Origin: Chaetorhynchus papuensis
Taxonomy: Eukaryota; Chordata; Aves; Passeriformes; Rhipiduridae
Direction: 5' to 3'
Length of the DNA stretch: 64,000 nucleotides
NCBI GenBank assembly: GCA_013396525.1
Contig: VWYX01000211.1
Location: 1,015,073 to 1,079,072, forward strand
Under the pieces are notes generated by a model that did no database searches, had not been told where the DNA came from, and was given only the letters and a program-made list of their open reading frames with translations. Both the position numbers and the translations under genes were made by a program. Within the stretch, counting starts at the first letter, position 1, and every line of letters starts with the position of its first letter. Positions 50,805-62,468 of this stretch are shown piece by piece.

Positions 50805-50960
50805 TCCTGTGGATTTTTCATGACTTTGGTTAAAATGAACAGTAGAAAATGGGTCATGGTTTAAATATAATAAGAGGATGAAAAAGTAATTAACCCAATG
50901 TATGTGTGTGAAACAGCACCAAGAAAGTAAAAGTGACTTGGTGTTTATGATTTAAACATC

Positions 50961-51080
50961 TTGGGTTGGTTTTTTGTGGGTTGTTTTTTTGGGGGAGCTG
51001 GGTGGGGAGGGTGTTGGGTTTTTGTTTGTTTGATTAGTTGGGTTTTTTGGTTTTGTTTTGGTTTTTGCTTTATTTATTTC
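50961..51080. repeat. T/G-rich low-complexity tract
   Basis: About 120 bases made almost entirely of T and G, with runs such as tttttttggggg and ttgggttttttggttttg. Strong strand asymmetry; simple repeat. Confidence 0.85.
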
Positions 51081-52225
51081 TGAATCTCAGACCAGGGTTT
51101 GATTTTTTTTAACTATTTCCTTTTTTTTTTGTTCATGCATATGTGTCTGTCTGTTCTTCTGGCAAGTGATTTTCTTGTTCCTTTTTGAACAAGGTGGGAA
51201 AGGAGGCCTTCTTTGAAATGAGGAAGTAAATAGAAGGAAATAGAAAAATTTTGCTAGCTTTAATGTTTGTTGTTACCAGATTAGAAGCATCCTTAACACC
51301 CTTTAAGGTCAGTCACACATATACTTAAACTTATGCTTATAAAGACACGATGAATAAATATGCCAGAGAAAAATGATACAAAATTCTAACATCCACCTGC
51401 AAATTTAATGTGTTTGAAAGCATAACATGAATTGGTTTTCTTACACAATTCCTTTTTTTCCCTAATGAGGTCTGTAAGACATGTGATAGGTAAATCTGAA
51501 GTCTGCTGCACTGAATTTTTCTGAATATGTAATTACATGAAGCTTAGAGGGAAAAAAAAAAGAACTCTATTATGAAAGTATGGACGACTCATGCTGATAT
51601 AAGGGGTTTTATTGCCGCAACAACAAATGGTTCTCAGGTAGGGATTAATTCCTCTGTATGCCTCCTGACTAAATAATTACTGATGTCTAAGGCATTGAAA
51701 GATTTTGAGAGCCTCTGTGCTGCAAGATGCAGGCTCATTTCTACCTACTCTGACAAAAGCTTCAGAAAATGGGACTTCTCACTGGCACTTGGGAAGGTGC
51801 ACTAATCACACTGTGGGTTTCTGTAAGCCAAGGATACAACAGAGGAAGATTAGCTTCTGCCTAGCACATTAAAACTGCAAATACCATTCACAAACCTGTC
51901 GCTGTCTTCATGTGCTTTGCCATATAAAATCTGCCTCACAGCTTCTTACCTCCTTGAAATTGTTGAAGGGAAGGTGAAACACAGAAAATAAATAGAAGCT
52001 GGAAAGAGTCTGTTTGGTCTCAGTTTTGCTGACATTTGACATCTGAAAAACCCTCAGCATGTGGGAGGTCTTATTAATTTTAATCATTCAAATTCTTTAA
52101 TAGTGTGTATGTATTTTAGAATCAAGGTTGTTACATCCAGAGAAGACCTGCCATGACTACAGCAGTTAGCATAAAGTGGCACTTGCTGATAGTTGTGCAT
52201 CCTTCTCTTCCTCTTCTTGATCCAT

Positions 52226-52862
52226 CATGTGCCCAGGGGGTGAAGAAGGCCAAAGTCACCTGGCCTGGATCAGCAACAGTGTGGCCAACAGGACCAGGGC
52301 AGTGATTGTCCCCCTGTACTCAGCACTGGTGAGGCCACACCTTGAATTCTGTGTCCAGTTTTGGGCCCCTCAGTACAAGACATTGAGTGGCTGGAGAAGG
52401 GTAACAGAGAAGGGTAACAGAGCTGGGGAAGAGTTTAGAGAGTCAGTCACATGAGGAGCAGCTGAGGGAGCTGGGGGTGTTTAGTCTGGAGAAAGGCTCA
52501 GGGCAGACCTCATTGCCCTCCACCTGAAAAGAGGTTATAGCAAAGACAGGAATCAGCCTTTTCTCCCAGGGAACTAGAGACAGGACAGGACAAAACAGCC
52601 TAAAGCTGCACCAAGAGAGGTTCAGGTTGGACATCAGGAAGAATTCCTTCACTGAAATGGTAGTTAAGCATAGGAATGGACTGCCCGGGAAAGTGATGGA
52701 GTCACCGGCCCCACCCGGATGTGTTCAAGAAATGACTGTACGGGGCATTTAGTGCTGCGGTCTAATTTACAGTGTTTATAAGGTCTAGTTGATAGGTCAA
52801 AGTTTGGGCTTCATGATCATGGAGGTTTTTTCCAACCTTTGATGATTCTATTATTCTGTGAT
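52226..52862 (+). mobile_element. CR1 LINE, C-terminal pol region and 3' UTR
   Basis: In plus-strand translation, WISNSVANRTRAVIVPLYSA and [18 protein letters not shown] match the conserved C-terminal CR1 pol segment (typically [26 protein letters not shown]). The element continues with sequence matching LFSLEK..., then ggttcaggttggacatcagg, and ends tgatgattctattattctgtgat. A 13-bp unit (agaagggtaacag) is duplicated in tandem at 52395-52420 and breaks the frame. It is 5'-truncated and inactive. Confidence 0.92.
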
Positions 52863-53089
52863 TTTTCCTTGTCAGGTTCAGATCTCACTGGAGGAGGCCT
52901 TCGCAAACCCCCAAAGTGGCAAAGCTAGACTATAAACATTAATAAAAATGTATATAACTAAGAATAGAACTCAGTAAGGAAAAATATACTTTCAAGCGAA
53001 TGGAAAGAAATTTTTAAAGAAAAATAGAAGTGAGAACCAGTATTTTCTATGTCCCCTGAACTTTAACTACAAGCATAGTACGGTTGAAG

Positions 53090-53580
53090 TGGTGTCAATG
53101 GAAATATTCAGGGCAGGTAGCTCAGAGTCCACCTGCAGAGTGAGCAGCAGGCTGAGCCCTGGGGGACAGGAGCCTGAAGAAAGAGGCTGTGAAGGGGCAA
53201 TGACCCTTTGCACAACAGAAGGCCCAGGACCTGTGGCCCAGCCAGGTGAGGGACACCCAGAGACACATCAGGAGCCGCTGGTCCCCAGACTTTCCAGCAT
53301 TTAACCTGTGAGGGCATAAAACCTCAGGGTTTCCTTTGCTCGGGGTCCCTCCTCAGAGACACCCAGCTGGAGTTGTCATTTTGTTCTTGCACCATGATTA
53401 AATTATTTTAAGGATCGAGGTGTCTGAGACTCTGATCTGGGGTCGAGCCAGTAAGGAAACCTTGTCTGATTATGGGATCGTGGTCTGTGTTGCTGTGCAG
53501 GGTCCTTGGTCCCAGCTCAGGGTGAGAGAATGGCTGTCAGAGTGGCACCTGGATGGTCAGACAGGGAATTAGTGGCAGTA
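53090..53580 (+). mobile_element. Probable partial LTR of an endogenous retrovirus
   Basis: A GC-richer block begins about 230 bases after the CR1 end. On the plus strand it has the layout of an LTR: a TATA-like cataaaa (53315-53321), then a C/T-rich stretch with ctttgctcggggtc, then ATTAAA (53397-53402), then G/T-rich sequence (gatcgaggtgtctgag, gatctggggtcgagcc) resembling U5 of avian retroviral elements. I could not locate reliable TG/CA ends or a target duplication, so both boundaries are approximate and some internal sequence may be included near the right end. No retroviral gene is present. Confidence 0.5.
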
Positions 53581-53932
53581 GACTGGGGTTTTTTCCCTAC
53601 ATGAATATGGTCATGGCACGGAGCCTCATTTAATATTGAAAATGTCTTTTTAGTATGTGTGGGAAAGAAGCACATTCAGAGTTATTTCAAGAAAAAGATG
53701 TTTCACTGATTTGTTTTACTGGATTTATAAATCAATACTTGGGAGTTTTAAATATTAATTGACCTTTTCTCTATAGATACTCTCTTACTGCCCTTTGAGA
53801 ATCCTGACATATATATCTGCAGTACTTGATCTGATGCATGAGAGAAGTGGCACTTTTAATGAATTCCTATAATGCATTTGCATCATACACAGCTTTGTCT
53901 TGCACAACTCAGTGTTTTCTGTTTCCTTTTTG

Positions 53933-53952
53933 TTTTTTTTTTTTTTTTTTTT
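53933..53952. repeat. Poly-T run
   Basis: Twenty consecutive T directly after a T-rich lead-in. Simple repeat. Confidence 0.9.
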
Positions 53953-55167
53953 AAGGAACACTGAATAGTCTGGTAAGAGATTTTGACTAATTTGGTAGGA
54001 GAGAGGTAGTGCTTTTTTCAAGATCAATCAGGAAGGGGAAAAGCATATTTTTGACAAATTGTCATCTGAAATCATGAAAATTGAACTAATCATTCCTGTG
54101 TAAAAGTGGAACTGAATGCAGATAAAAGCTTGTTTACCTGCACTGTTAATATTTTTGTTTAATAGCTAAGTAAGTACCTCAAGCTATAAGTGGTCACTTA
54201 TCTTTAAGTAAAAAGACGACACTGAAGAATTAGGAATGCTCACTTAAGGGACTTCTGAACACTCAGAAGACAAAAGGAATTGTGTGCTAAGTGTAAGTAG
54301 TAAGGAAAAGTTAAGAGATTTTGAGTTTTTTCATCACTTGCCTTAAAATGCCATACCTGTGAAGTTCAACCTCTCTGTCAAAGGAGAGGAAATATGGTAT
54401 TTGGTATTGGTATTTCACTCTTTTGTGATGCTTAATCTGTCATACATTTAATATATTGCAGTTTTTTAATATTTAATTATTAATACTGTTAATTAATATT
54501 GCAGTTGTCACGCACATTGGAGCACTGTTGCTTTGCAAATGCTACTACAAATTTTGTTTTCTTGGTCAACAGTCCATCTGATTGCCACTGAACTGCATGC
54601 CTGCAGGTGACCAACAGGAAGAATTAATTTTATATGAAAACCAAAATATGCATGGATATGGATATTTCTGCTGTGCAAAATAGTAAACATCAATGCTCTT
54701 AAAGATTTTATTTATGTCCAGTTATGCCTTTGATTGCAAACTAATAAACTAATTATAAGCCAATGATGCTGCAGTGACTACTCTTTAAAAATATACATAG
54801 AAATTTTAGTCTTTGAGAAGAAAGCAGCAATACTCCTTTTCATCAATGCAAGCACTGCATCACATTTATAAAAATCATGAAAAAAGTGCTGAACAGGTCT
54901 AGTTATCAAAGTGAAGATCCAGGTGAAAATTGTAATGGCCTTTAAAAGACTTGATCATTGTGCTGAAATTCCATTTCTGATTTTCACAATGGGTAACAGG
55001 AAACTGCCTGTAACACTCACTTTAATCAGAATTTAGATTCTGAATCCATGACCCCTGGAATCCAAATGACCCCTGGAAAATGGTTAGTGAGAGACAGTAA
55101 GGTATTTTCTATGTCTGTCAAACTGATTTTTTTTGCTTTCACCCTCCTATAATTTGCCTTCTAAAAA

Positions 55168-55242
55168 TATTATTATTATTATTAATAATAATAGTCATAA
55201 TATTAATACTATTAACCTCTACTACTACCATTACTATTAACC
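55168..55242. repeat. ATT/AAT trinucleotide repeat with inverted halves
   Basis: Five ATT units switch to three AAT units at a TTAA centre, making a self-complementary stretch. Degenerate ATT, ACT and CTA triplets follow. Confidence 0.9.
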
Positions 55243-57832
55243 AAATTTGGAGGTAATGTCATCAGTCTCTATTTATATTACATTGATCTAAAGGTGGGTG
55301 AAAAATAAACTCTTCCTGAAAGGAAAAGGGACAAGGTATTGGGATTATCTTGCAGAAACTTACAAAATTGATAGAAATCACACATATGTTGTGTTGCAGT
55401 TTTTATGCCACTTAGAGTATGTTTTGTGGGGTTTTTTCTAAAGTTCAACTGTTATCTTAATTTTTTCCAAAACCAGAAGACAAAATCCATTATCTTAGTA
55501 AGCTTAAGACTGTTTCGCCTGAAAGGTGAAAAACCATAAAATTATTTGAAGTAGCATCTCCTGCCTTTGTTTGAGACACATCTGTTCAGCTATCTCTTGT
55601 TTAGCAGTTTTAGCTTGGCTGTTGTCCAGCAGTTTAATTAGCATTTGACTACCTGACCTCTTATAGCAGGTATTATTACTGAATTCAGGGACTCTGAAGG
55701 TCTCATATCTGACAAAGCAGGCTTAATGATGAATATCATTATGTTTTTGCATTTTATTTGTCTTGGCAAGAGCACCTAATAGAACACATACATTTTTCAC
55801 TAGCTAGAAAACATGCAGTTCAGAGTTGCAATCCCTGAGTTGTTCACTCTTCAGAAAAACAGAATTGAGCAGGAATTAAAATTGAATGAAAACTGGAGGG
55901 GGAGTTGCAGAGAAAGACAAAGTGTACAACAGAGCGTCATTTTCTAGACAGATGTTAATTTGTTTCTCACTGGGTGAAACCAATCTTGTGTAATGTATCT
56001 GTGTGTGTATTTGGAAATGTTTTTGAGCAGAATATCTGTGAAGCACTGGGGGTTGATTTCAGCCTCTGTGTTTGTTCAGTTGTCTGATTTCTTCACATAG
56101 GCTAGCTAGCTTAGCTCCTGCTTTACAGCTGCTGAGAGCTGATTTTTGGTAACTTATAGTCATGGGAGGTGGGAAAGGGGGAGTAATTTTGTGTTTTGCT
56201 GATAGGAGGGGAAACATCCTTAACCAGTGGTCTTCAGAAGCAATGCCACCTTGGTTTTTCCTCTTCCTCTCTTGGCAGTGGTGTGGGGAAATGGATGAGG
56301 AAGTACATTGTTAGTGACTCCGTATGGACTACAAAACTAAAAAGCCAAGATATGGAGATAATTTCTTGCATTGGCAACCTGGGGATTACTGTGTCCTTCT
56401 AGCAAAAAGGAAAAGTCCTTTAGCAAACATGGGTGTGTGCTCTGCTTTACAAGTGCTGACACTCTCTCTTAGAAATTGTAGGGGTTCTTATCTGTGGCTA
56501 CACAGCAAAACAATCCTTTGCGTTTTCCCACCCTTTTTACAGGACCCATCACAGTTCAGGATCTCATATCATTGGATAAACTGGTAACAGTCTTGGTTTC
56601 AGTTCATCTCTTGTGCTGTAACTTGACTTTGTTCATTAGCTTCTTCTCAAGCAGGTGTCCTGTCCCATCAGCAGAGGATAGCTGGGGCCAGTGCTGCTGC
56701 TGCAATCCCATGGTGAAGTCTCTCCTCCCAGGATTCAGTGCTCAAGGTCTCCATCTGCAAACATGGGCAATTTAGTCATCACCTAATTTTAACTGCTTAG
56801 TTTTCACATTCCAGTTTGCCACCTTGCAGATCTTTCTCTATTGAGTAGTCAGGAAACCAAGTTTCTGTTGGGCGTTCAAATTAGATACCTAAAGTAGACA
56901 GTCTGAGTAGTCAGTACCCAAAATGTCAATTTTCCATACTTTTTTTAAAATTGTATGAATTAAATCATTCTTAATAATCATCTTGTGGTAAAATGAAGAA
57001 AATATAGTACTTATATTTTTTTTTTCTCTCTTAGAAGAGCATCTCTCCGTCTCTCCAATCTTTGATATTGTTACATTGAGATTCACCGCTTCCATGTGTG
57101 TACTTTAGAAATAGGTGTAATATGTCAATAATAAATCATAATGGTGAAATGGATAATGAAAATTGTATGTAATGGTTCTCTTGGAGTGGTCTCAAATCTG
57201 TCAGGCAGCATATACTTGTTTTAATCAAACTGGAGGAAGCCTAGAGGAAATAACTGACTTCAGTCTGATGTGATCATATGGAGGATTGATAACGATATTG
57301 ACAAAGTTTTCTTTAAAGATTTATTAAAATTAATAAATTTGCATTTTTCTTTTGACAATGCTAGACCCGTCTGGGGGCAACTTGTAGCATCAGTAGCTGA
57401 AGCAATTATTTTCAGTGCTGCTGTTTTGTAATTCTGCCTTTGAAGTACACTGGTTCCAAGATTTTTAATGTATCTTCAAAAAATATATTTTTGTTAGTAA
57501 AATTTGATGCTACAAATAGGCTTCTTAGTACTACTAGTAATATTCCACATGTTCAAAGGGGAGTGTTCCTTGTACTGCAGTGATCAAGATACACTCTGAT
57601 GAATCAAATTGTTTTTTCTCTCCTCTTCATTTCAGGTAAGCGTAAGAAATGACCATAAGGTGGCTGTAGGGCTTTCCCAAATTGCTAGTCACAACTAAGA
57701 GATAATAAATTAAGTACACTAGCACAAAGAAGTTCAAATATAAACTGACCACAGATAAATGTAAGGTATAAATTAAATATGGGCTTTGAAATACAAGACA
57801 GTTTCTAAAAACTCAAAGATGGAGACTAGAAA

Positions 57833-57876
57833 GCTCCATCAGGAGCTCCTGACTCCATCCTGACTCCATCAGGAGT
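57833..57876. repeat. Short local tandem duplication
   Basis: The 11-base unit ctgactccatc occurs twice in tandem, flanked by two copies of ctccatcaggag, with the palindrome aggagctcct at the left. It is a recent-looking local rearrangement. Confidence 0.8.
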
Positions 57877-59389
57877 TTCAGAAAAAAAAAAAATTAAGTG
57901 GTTTTAACATAACAATTAATGTAAGAATCCTTATTTCCTCCTTTGGTGGAGTTGATAGACAACAACAAATACTGACTCAGAAGATCTGGCCCTGTTCTGT
58001 CATTAAAATCATTGGATTACTTTATAACAGAAGAGAAAAAGTGAGCATTTTTAAATTATTTCAAAGTCTGTACCTAGTAGGTGCACCATATAATAGTGTT
58101 TAGGAGTAGGTGTTTTGTGATAAAACTTGATGAATTTAATTTTTTTGTTTGTGCACGATTCATTTTATTTAATATTTGAGTGTTTTCATGTGAAAGGTTA
58201 TTTTCATTAACCTCCAGTACCTCTACATATTCATTTTAGTGAAATGGATCTTATGATTTTTCTAATAAATGATAGAATAATGCATTTATGTGCAGATTAA
58301 ATTAAAAGCTAAGCAGCTAAGCAGCTGTTGGCAACTCAAGAAATAGATCGAAATACCGACTTATGAAATCTTCAGTTCCTTATTTACTTTTGGATGATTT
58401 TTGATTACCATATGTAATTTATTTTTATTCTAACATTTAAAAATTTAATTTCAATATCTTTTATCTGCAGTGGTTAATTCTTTTTACTTATTAGTGTAAT
58501 AACATTCTGTAGCCACCTTTTCAATAGGGCTTGATTCACAAAGAAGTTAATAATTCTACATCATTGAATGCCATGATGGGATCTGATATACAAATGGGTC
58601 TTTAAAACATGCTTTCCACAATAGATCTGCAGGATATTTCCCACTGCAAACAAAATATCCGTCACATAACACGATGAGTTAGTTCTGAAAACTTTTTTCT
58701 ATTTCCTTGTCAAGAGGTTTATTTGTATCATAATAGGAACAATTTTATATTACACTGAAAATTTTCCACAGCAGACTACTTTTTAACTCCGTAGTGCTAT
58801 GTTGGATATATGTGGCAAAATTAAAAATAAACAAAAATAAACCCAAAAGCCCCCCCAAACAAACAAATAAACTAACAAATGCCAGGTAAAATAATACCTT
58901 AAATAGAAAGCAGATAAAGTGAAGAATTTATAAATTAATTCATTTTCTAGTCAGGCTGAAAATTTCTGATATGTCTGGAAATCAAAAAACAGCAAAAAAA
59001 TATTGTGTTTCTAAAACCTTTTTGCCAAAACAAAACCCTTGCTGTCTCATGAGTGTTTAGGGGAATTACTAATTTAATCATTTCTGACAGTTTTACTATA
59101 CTTGGCTGCAGTGGAGTGAGTTCTGCTCTTTTTCAGACAAACACATTTTTTAGTACCTCTGTCAGTTAGCTGGGCTGTAGTTCATCTGTTGTGCTGGCCC
59201 CCTCCAGCAACAGCAGAACAGGAAAAGATTTGAGATAACCAAGAAGAGATATATAACTGACATCTCTGTAATGGACTAGACACAAAAATATGAATGTCCT
59301 CTTTCCCACTAATCAGAAACCACACTCCAATACAGACTGGAAAGTGATGAGAGGGAAGGAAAAAATATTTCTTCAGAGACCAGCTGGTC

Positions 59390-59879
59390 TCTTGTTCATG
59401 AAGAACTTTCTTCTGGGGGACTCATGTTGGAGAAGTTTGTGGAGGACTGTCTCCTGTGGGAGGGACCCCACGCTGGAGCAGGGGAAGGACTCCTCTCCCT
59501 GAGGAGTAAGCAGCAGGAGATGTGATCACTGTGTGATGAACTGACCGTAACACCCATTGCCCATCTCCCTGTGCCACTGGGGGGACACAGGTGGGGAATC
59601 GAGAGTAAAGTTAAGCTCAAGAAGGACCAAGGGATGGAAAGAAGGCATTTTTAAGATTGTTTTGCACCTCATTATCCTACTCTGATTTTGATTGGCCATA
59701 AATGAAACTAATTTTCCCAAGCTGTGTCTGTTTTGCCTGTGACAGTATTTGGTGAGTGATCTCTCACTGTCCTTATCTCAGCTCACAAGCTTTTTGTTGT
59801 ATTTTCTTTCCCCTGCCCAGCTGAGGAGGGAGTGATAGAGCAGCTTTGGTGGACACCTTGCTGGTCCACCCACCACAGC
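59390..59879 (+). mobile_element. Partial LTR of an avian endogenous retrovirus family
   Basis: Recognised from recall of a common avian LTR. The segment runs tgttcatgaagaact, catgttggagaagtttgtgg, gggaccccacgctggagcag, then tgtgatgaactgaccgtaac and cccattgcccatctccctgt. It continues through ctctgattttgattggccat, tgtctgttttgcctgtgaca, gagtgatctctcactgtcc and gctgaggagggagtgataga, and ends near cccaccaca. The central cataaatgaaact replaces what I recall as a polyadenylation signal (AATAAA) at the R boundary. The left part is missing and the right end appears shortened relative to the family. No retroviral gene is present. The subfamily name is not known to me. Confidence 0.62.
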
Positions 59880-62251
59880 AGTCCATATGCAGGTCGCTGA
59901 GTGACTCCTGACTGAGCACCAAGTCAGGGGACTTCTTTGTAGAAGGGGAGCTTTCCAATGGAAGGAAAATAGGAATTTTTACTAGATAAGGCAAATCCAG
60001 AGGTTGGTAATACAATTTTGTGAAGTGTTCATTCTAAAATCTGGATTTGTTATAAATAGCGATGTTTAATCATTTTGTCATAAACAAAAGAGAAAAAAAT
60101 ATCAAGCCTATTCAATGTTTTATTTCAAGTACTGATATTTTACATTAAGTTTAATGTTGTTGTGCAGTAATATTAATATAAATTATAATTATTTGGCGGG
60201 GAAAAGTGAATATATTTTTGAGTTTAATGTGGTCCCCTTGTTTTCTTTTCCATCTTTCATTCCAAAAAGAATTTTTATTAAGATTGACCTAATTTTGAAG
60301 GCACCCTGATTTCAGTGAATTGAACAGATAACTTTGCTGGATTCTGTAGTTATCGTTTCTTCAAAAAACTGGATAAAAGGTAGTGATAGAGATAGGGTGA
60401 GATGCTGAATAGTAGAAAAGAGAAAAGAAGGTTTGGGTTTCTAATTCAACTTTTATGAGAGGGTTATAATGCATAAATGGAATAAAATGAGTTTTGAAAT
60501 GTGACCTGTCTAAAATGTGGTTACATACAAAGGTATATAATGTAAGTTTGAACTGTGTGATTATCATGATTTCGAGAAGGAATATAGACGGCTTTTAGAA
60601 GATGAAAGGAAAATCCGGAAGGGATCGGTTTAATGTGTTGGGGTTTTTTCTGTCAGAGATAACATTTTTGAGAAAAAGAAAATCAGTTCTGCTATGAAGA
60701 TACTGTGTTAACTCTGGAAAAGAGATTCAATCAATGAAGTGTGAAATGGAAGAATTTTAATCACTTTCAGCAAAAAATCTCAATGTGTCCTTAACTATGG
60801 AGTTACTAATAATATTTTTATAATAATGAAAATGTCATATCATCTAGAGTTCATATATAATCATCTAAAGCATCTCAAGTTAAATAGGAGACCTGGATTT
60901 TAGTTTTGATCACTCAATTCCTACAAGTAAAAATAGCCATTCTTTCTTTCTTCTGTCACCATTTTAAAAATCTCTTCTGAGGAAATAGAAAACAAAACTT
61001 CTGAGGATGAAATCTGTGAGAACCTTGAAATTAATCTTATGTACTTTATCCTGTTTATTTTCTTTATTAAATGTGTGAAATAATACACCATATGCCATAC
61101 AGTGAGGTTCAATCACATCAAATTTCATACAAATTATACAGTGGATGTGTTTTAGTTTTGATTTTATTTGATTGCCTGCCCCTCTAGGTTCGTGTCACAT
61201 TAAAGAACGGATTTGCAATTAACATTTTAGGAGGCATCTAATCTTACCTTAGATTTTCTTTATTCTGTTTTGCTATTAGTAGGCCTGCGTATCATAATGC
61301 GATTTTTTCTAAACAAAAATAATCCTCTAGAAAAATGTTGGCCTCAATTTCAAAGGTTAGCTGAAAGAGATTTGTGTCAAAATCTTACACATCAGGGTCA
61401 TTTGTATTAACCAGTCTTTTCTGTAAAGCTGTAATCTTTTTATTCATGTTGGTGGAAGACTTTGTTTGCTTCGGTTAAGCCACAAAGGAATTAAACCTTT
61501 TCCTCAGGTATGTTTGTTGTCATTAAAGATCAAGCCTTAGAGGAATGTGCTAATTAAGCTGCTGATGACCAGAGTAAGAACTAAGTTTACTTACACACTG
61601 CAACATAGCAGTGCAGAAAATAGTGCTCAGCCAGAGACAATTTTACTCTCAAAGACAATTTTCCCTTGATATTGAGAAGACTGTGTTGAGGAGAAGCTTG
61701 ATAAATACTATTTCTGACTCTGTTGGCAAACCCAAGTGTAAAATGAGACTCAAGCGTCAAGTGAGAGGCACGAGTGCCTTTTCGTACTGTTTAGTTAATG
61801 TGCTGAGAAATTCCATGTGAACAGCCATCTTGAGCTGCTGGGCTGGCACTAATTTATTGCTGTAAAATGGGACAATGAATGGCAGTACTCATGAAACCCT
61901 GGGGAAGGTGTGTGGAAAAATGAATGCAGGTTTGCTGTAACTGCTCTGATGGCTTTCAGAGGCTGAGCTCATCCTCGAAGGGGAAGTAGAAGTTATGTGT
62001 TACATGGAGATGCCTACACTGACAGTTGTGAGCTTTGCAAATCTCCAGGCTGGAAGCTGTGCAGTCTCATTAGCACAGAGCTACTCCCAACCTGAAGTAC
62101 AAAACTTAACAGCTTGTGCACTACTGTGCTAATATTGGGCTGTTTCATGCCCCGTCAGCGCAGGCCCAGTAAAGTGGGCCATCCTTATCCTGCCTTACAA
62201 ATATATGTAAGCTGTCTTTTTCTTACTCAGAATAGTAATGGAATAGGTACA
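59880..62251. other. AT-rich non-coding DNA
   Basis: No repeat family or gene recognised. About 61830-62110 is less AT-rich but shows no splice-bounded frame. A donor-like cttacctta at 61247-61255 (minus strand) adjoins a segment with stops in all frames. Confidence 0.5.
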
Positions 62252-62337
62252 AGGAAAAAAAAAAACAAAGCAAACCAAAACAAAAAAAATCCAAACCAGA
62301 CAAAACCCCCCAAAACAACCAAACAAAAAAAGAAAAC
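62252..62337. repeat. A/C-rich low-complexity tract (CAAAA-type)
   Basis: About 85 bases made almost entirely of A and C, with short runs of each (for example caaaaccccccaaaacaacc). Simple repeat. Confidence 0.9.
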
Positions 62338-62389
62338 ATGTATATGTGTATATTTGCATATGTTTTGGTTTTCCTGCCTGGCTTCTTAG

Positions 62390-62468
62390 AGAGTCCTGGT
62401 GGACTATTGTTCTCCTGCTGTAGCTGTATTTCAGGCGGTTAGCCTGGTCTAAATGTCGATTGAAGACA
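62390..62468. other. Exon-like patch, strand ambiguous
   Basis: A GC-richer, CpG-containing patch between AT-rich flanks. On the plus strand a very good acceptor (ttttggttttcctgcctggc, then ttcttag) precedes 63 bases reading RVLVDYCSPAVAVFQAVSLV, stop. On the minus strand an acceptor ending cattccag (intron side at 62469) precedes the frame VFNRHLDQANRLKYSYSRR and then TIVHQDSLRSQAG, with no canonical donor close by. Only one reading, or neither, can be real. Confidence 0.25.

Larger units (their letters stand above)
50033..52225. other. AT-rich non-coding DNA, likely intron of the minus-strand gene
   Basis: Contains an inverted repeat at 50478-50500, a 13-bp-stem hairpin at 50771-50804 and a T/G-rich tract at 50961-51080. 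No convincing exon was found. A near-consensus minus-strand donor at 51945-51951 lacks a coding exon beside it. Confidence 0.45.
53581..59389. other. AT-rich non-coding DNA with simple repeats
   Basis: No gene is supported. It includes a 20-base T run (53933-53952), ATT/AAT trinucleotide repeats (55168-55242), a local duplication (57833-57876) and a weak exon-like patch (57636-57698). The segment 56200-56780 is slightly GC-enriched but unassigned. Confidence 0.5.

Noticed and set aside
51951..52005. Minus-strand donor (GAG followed by gtaaga)
   Set aside because: The adjoining segment is pyrimidine-rich with no protein-like frame.
56640..56765. Minus-strand frame METLSTESWEERLHHGIA after cccatgtttgcag
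   Set aside because: It ends at a stop after 28 codons, with no polyadenylation signal or donor and only modest composition contrast.
61251..61320. Minus-strand acceptor and donor pair bounding about 62 bases
   Set aside because: All three frames contain stops.
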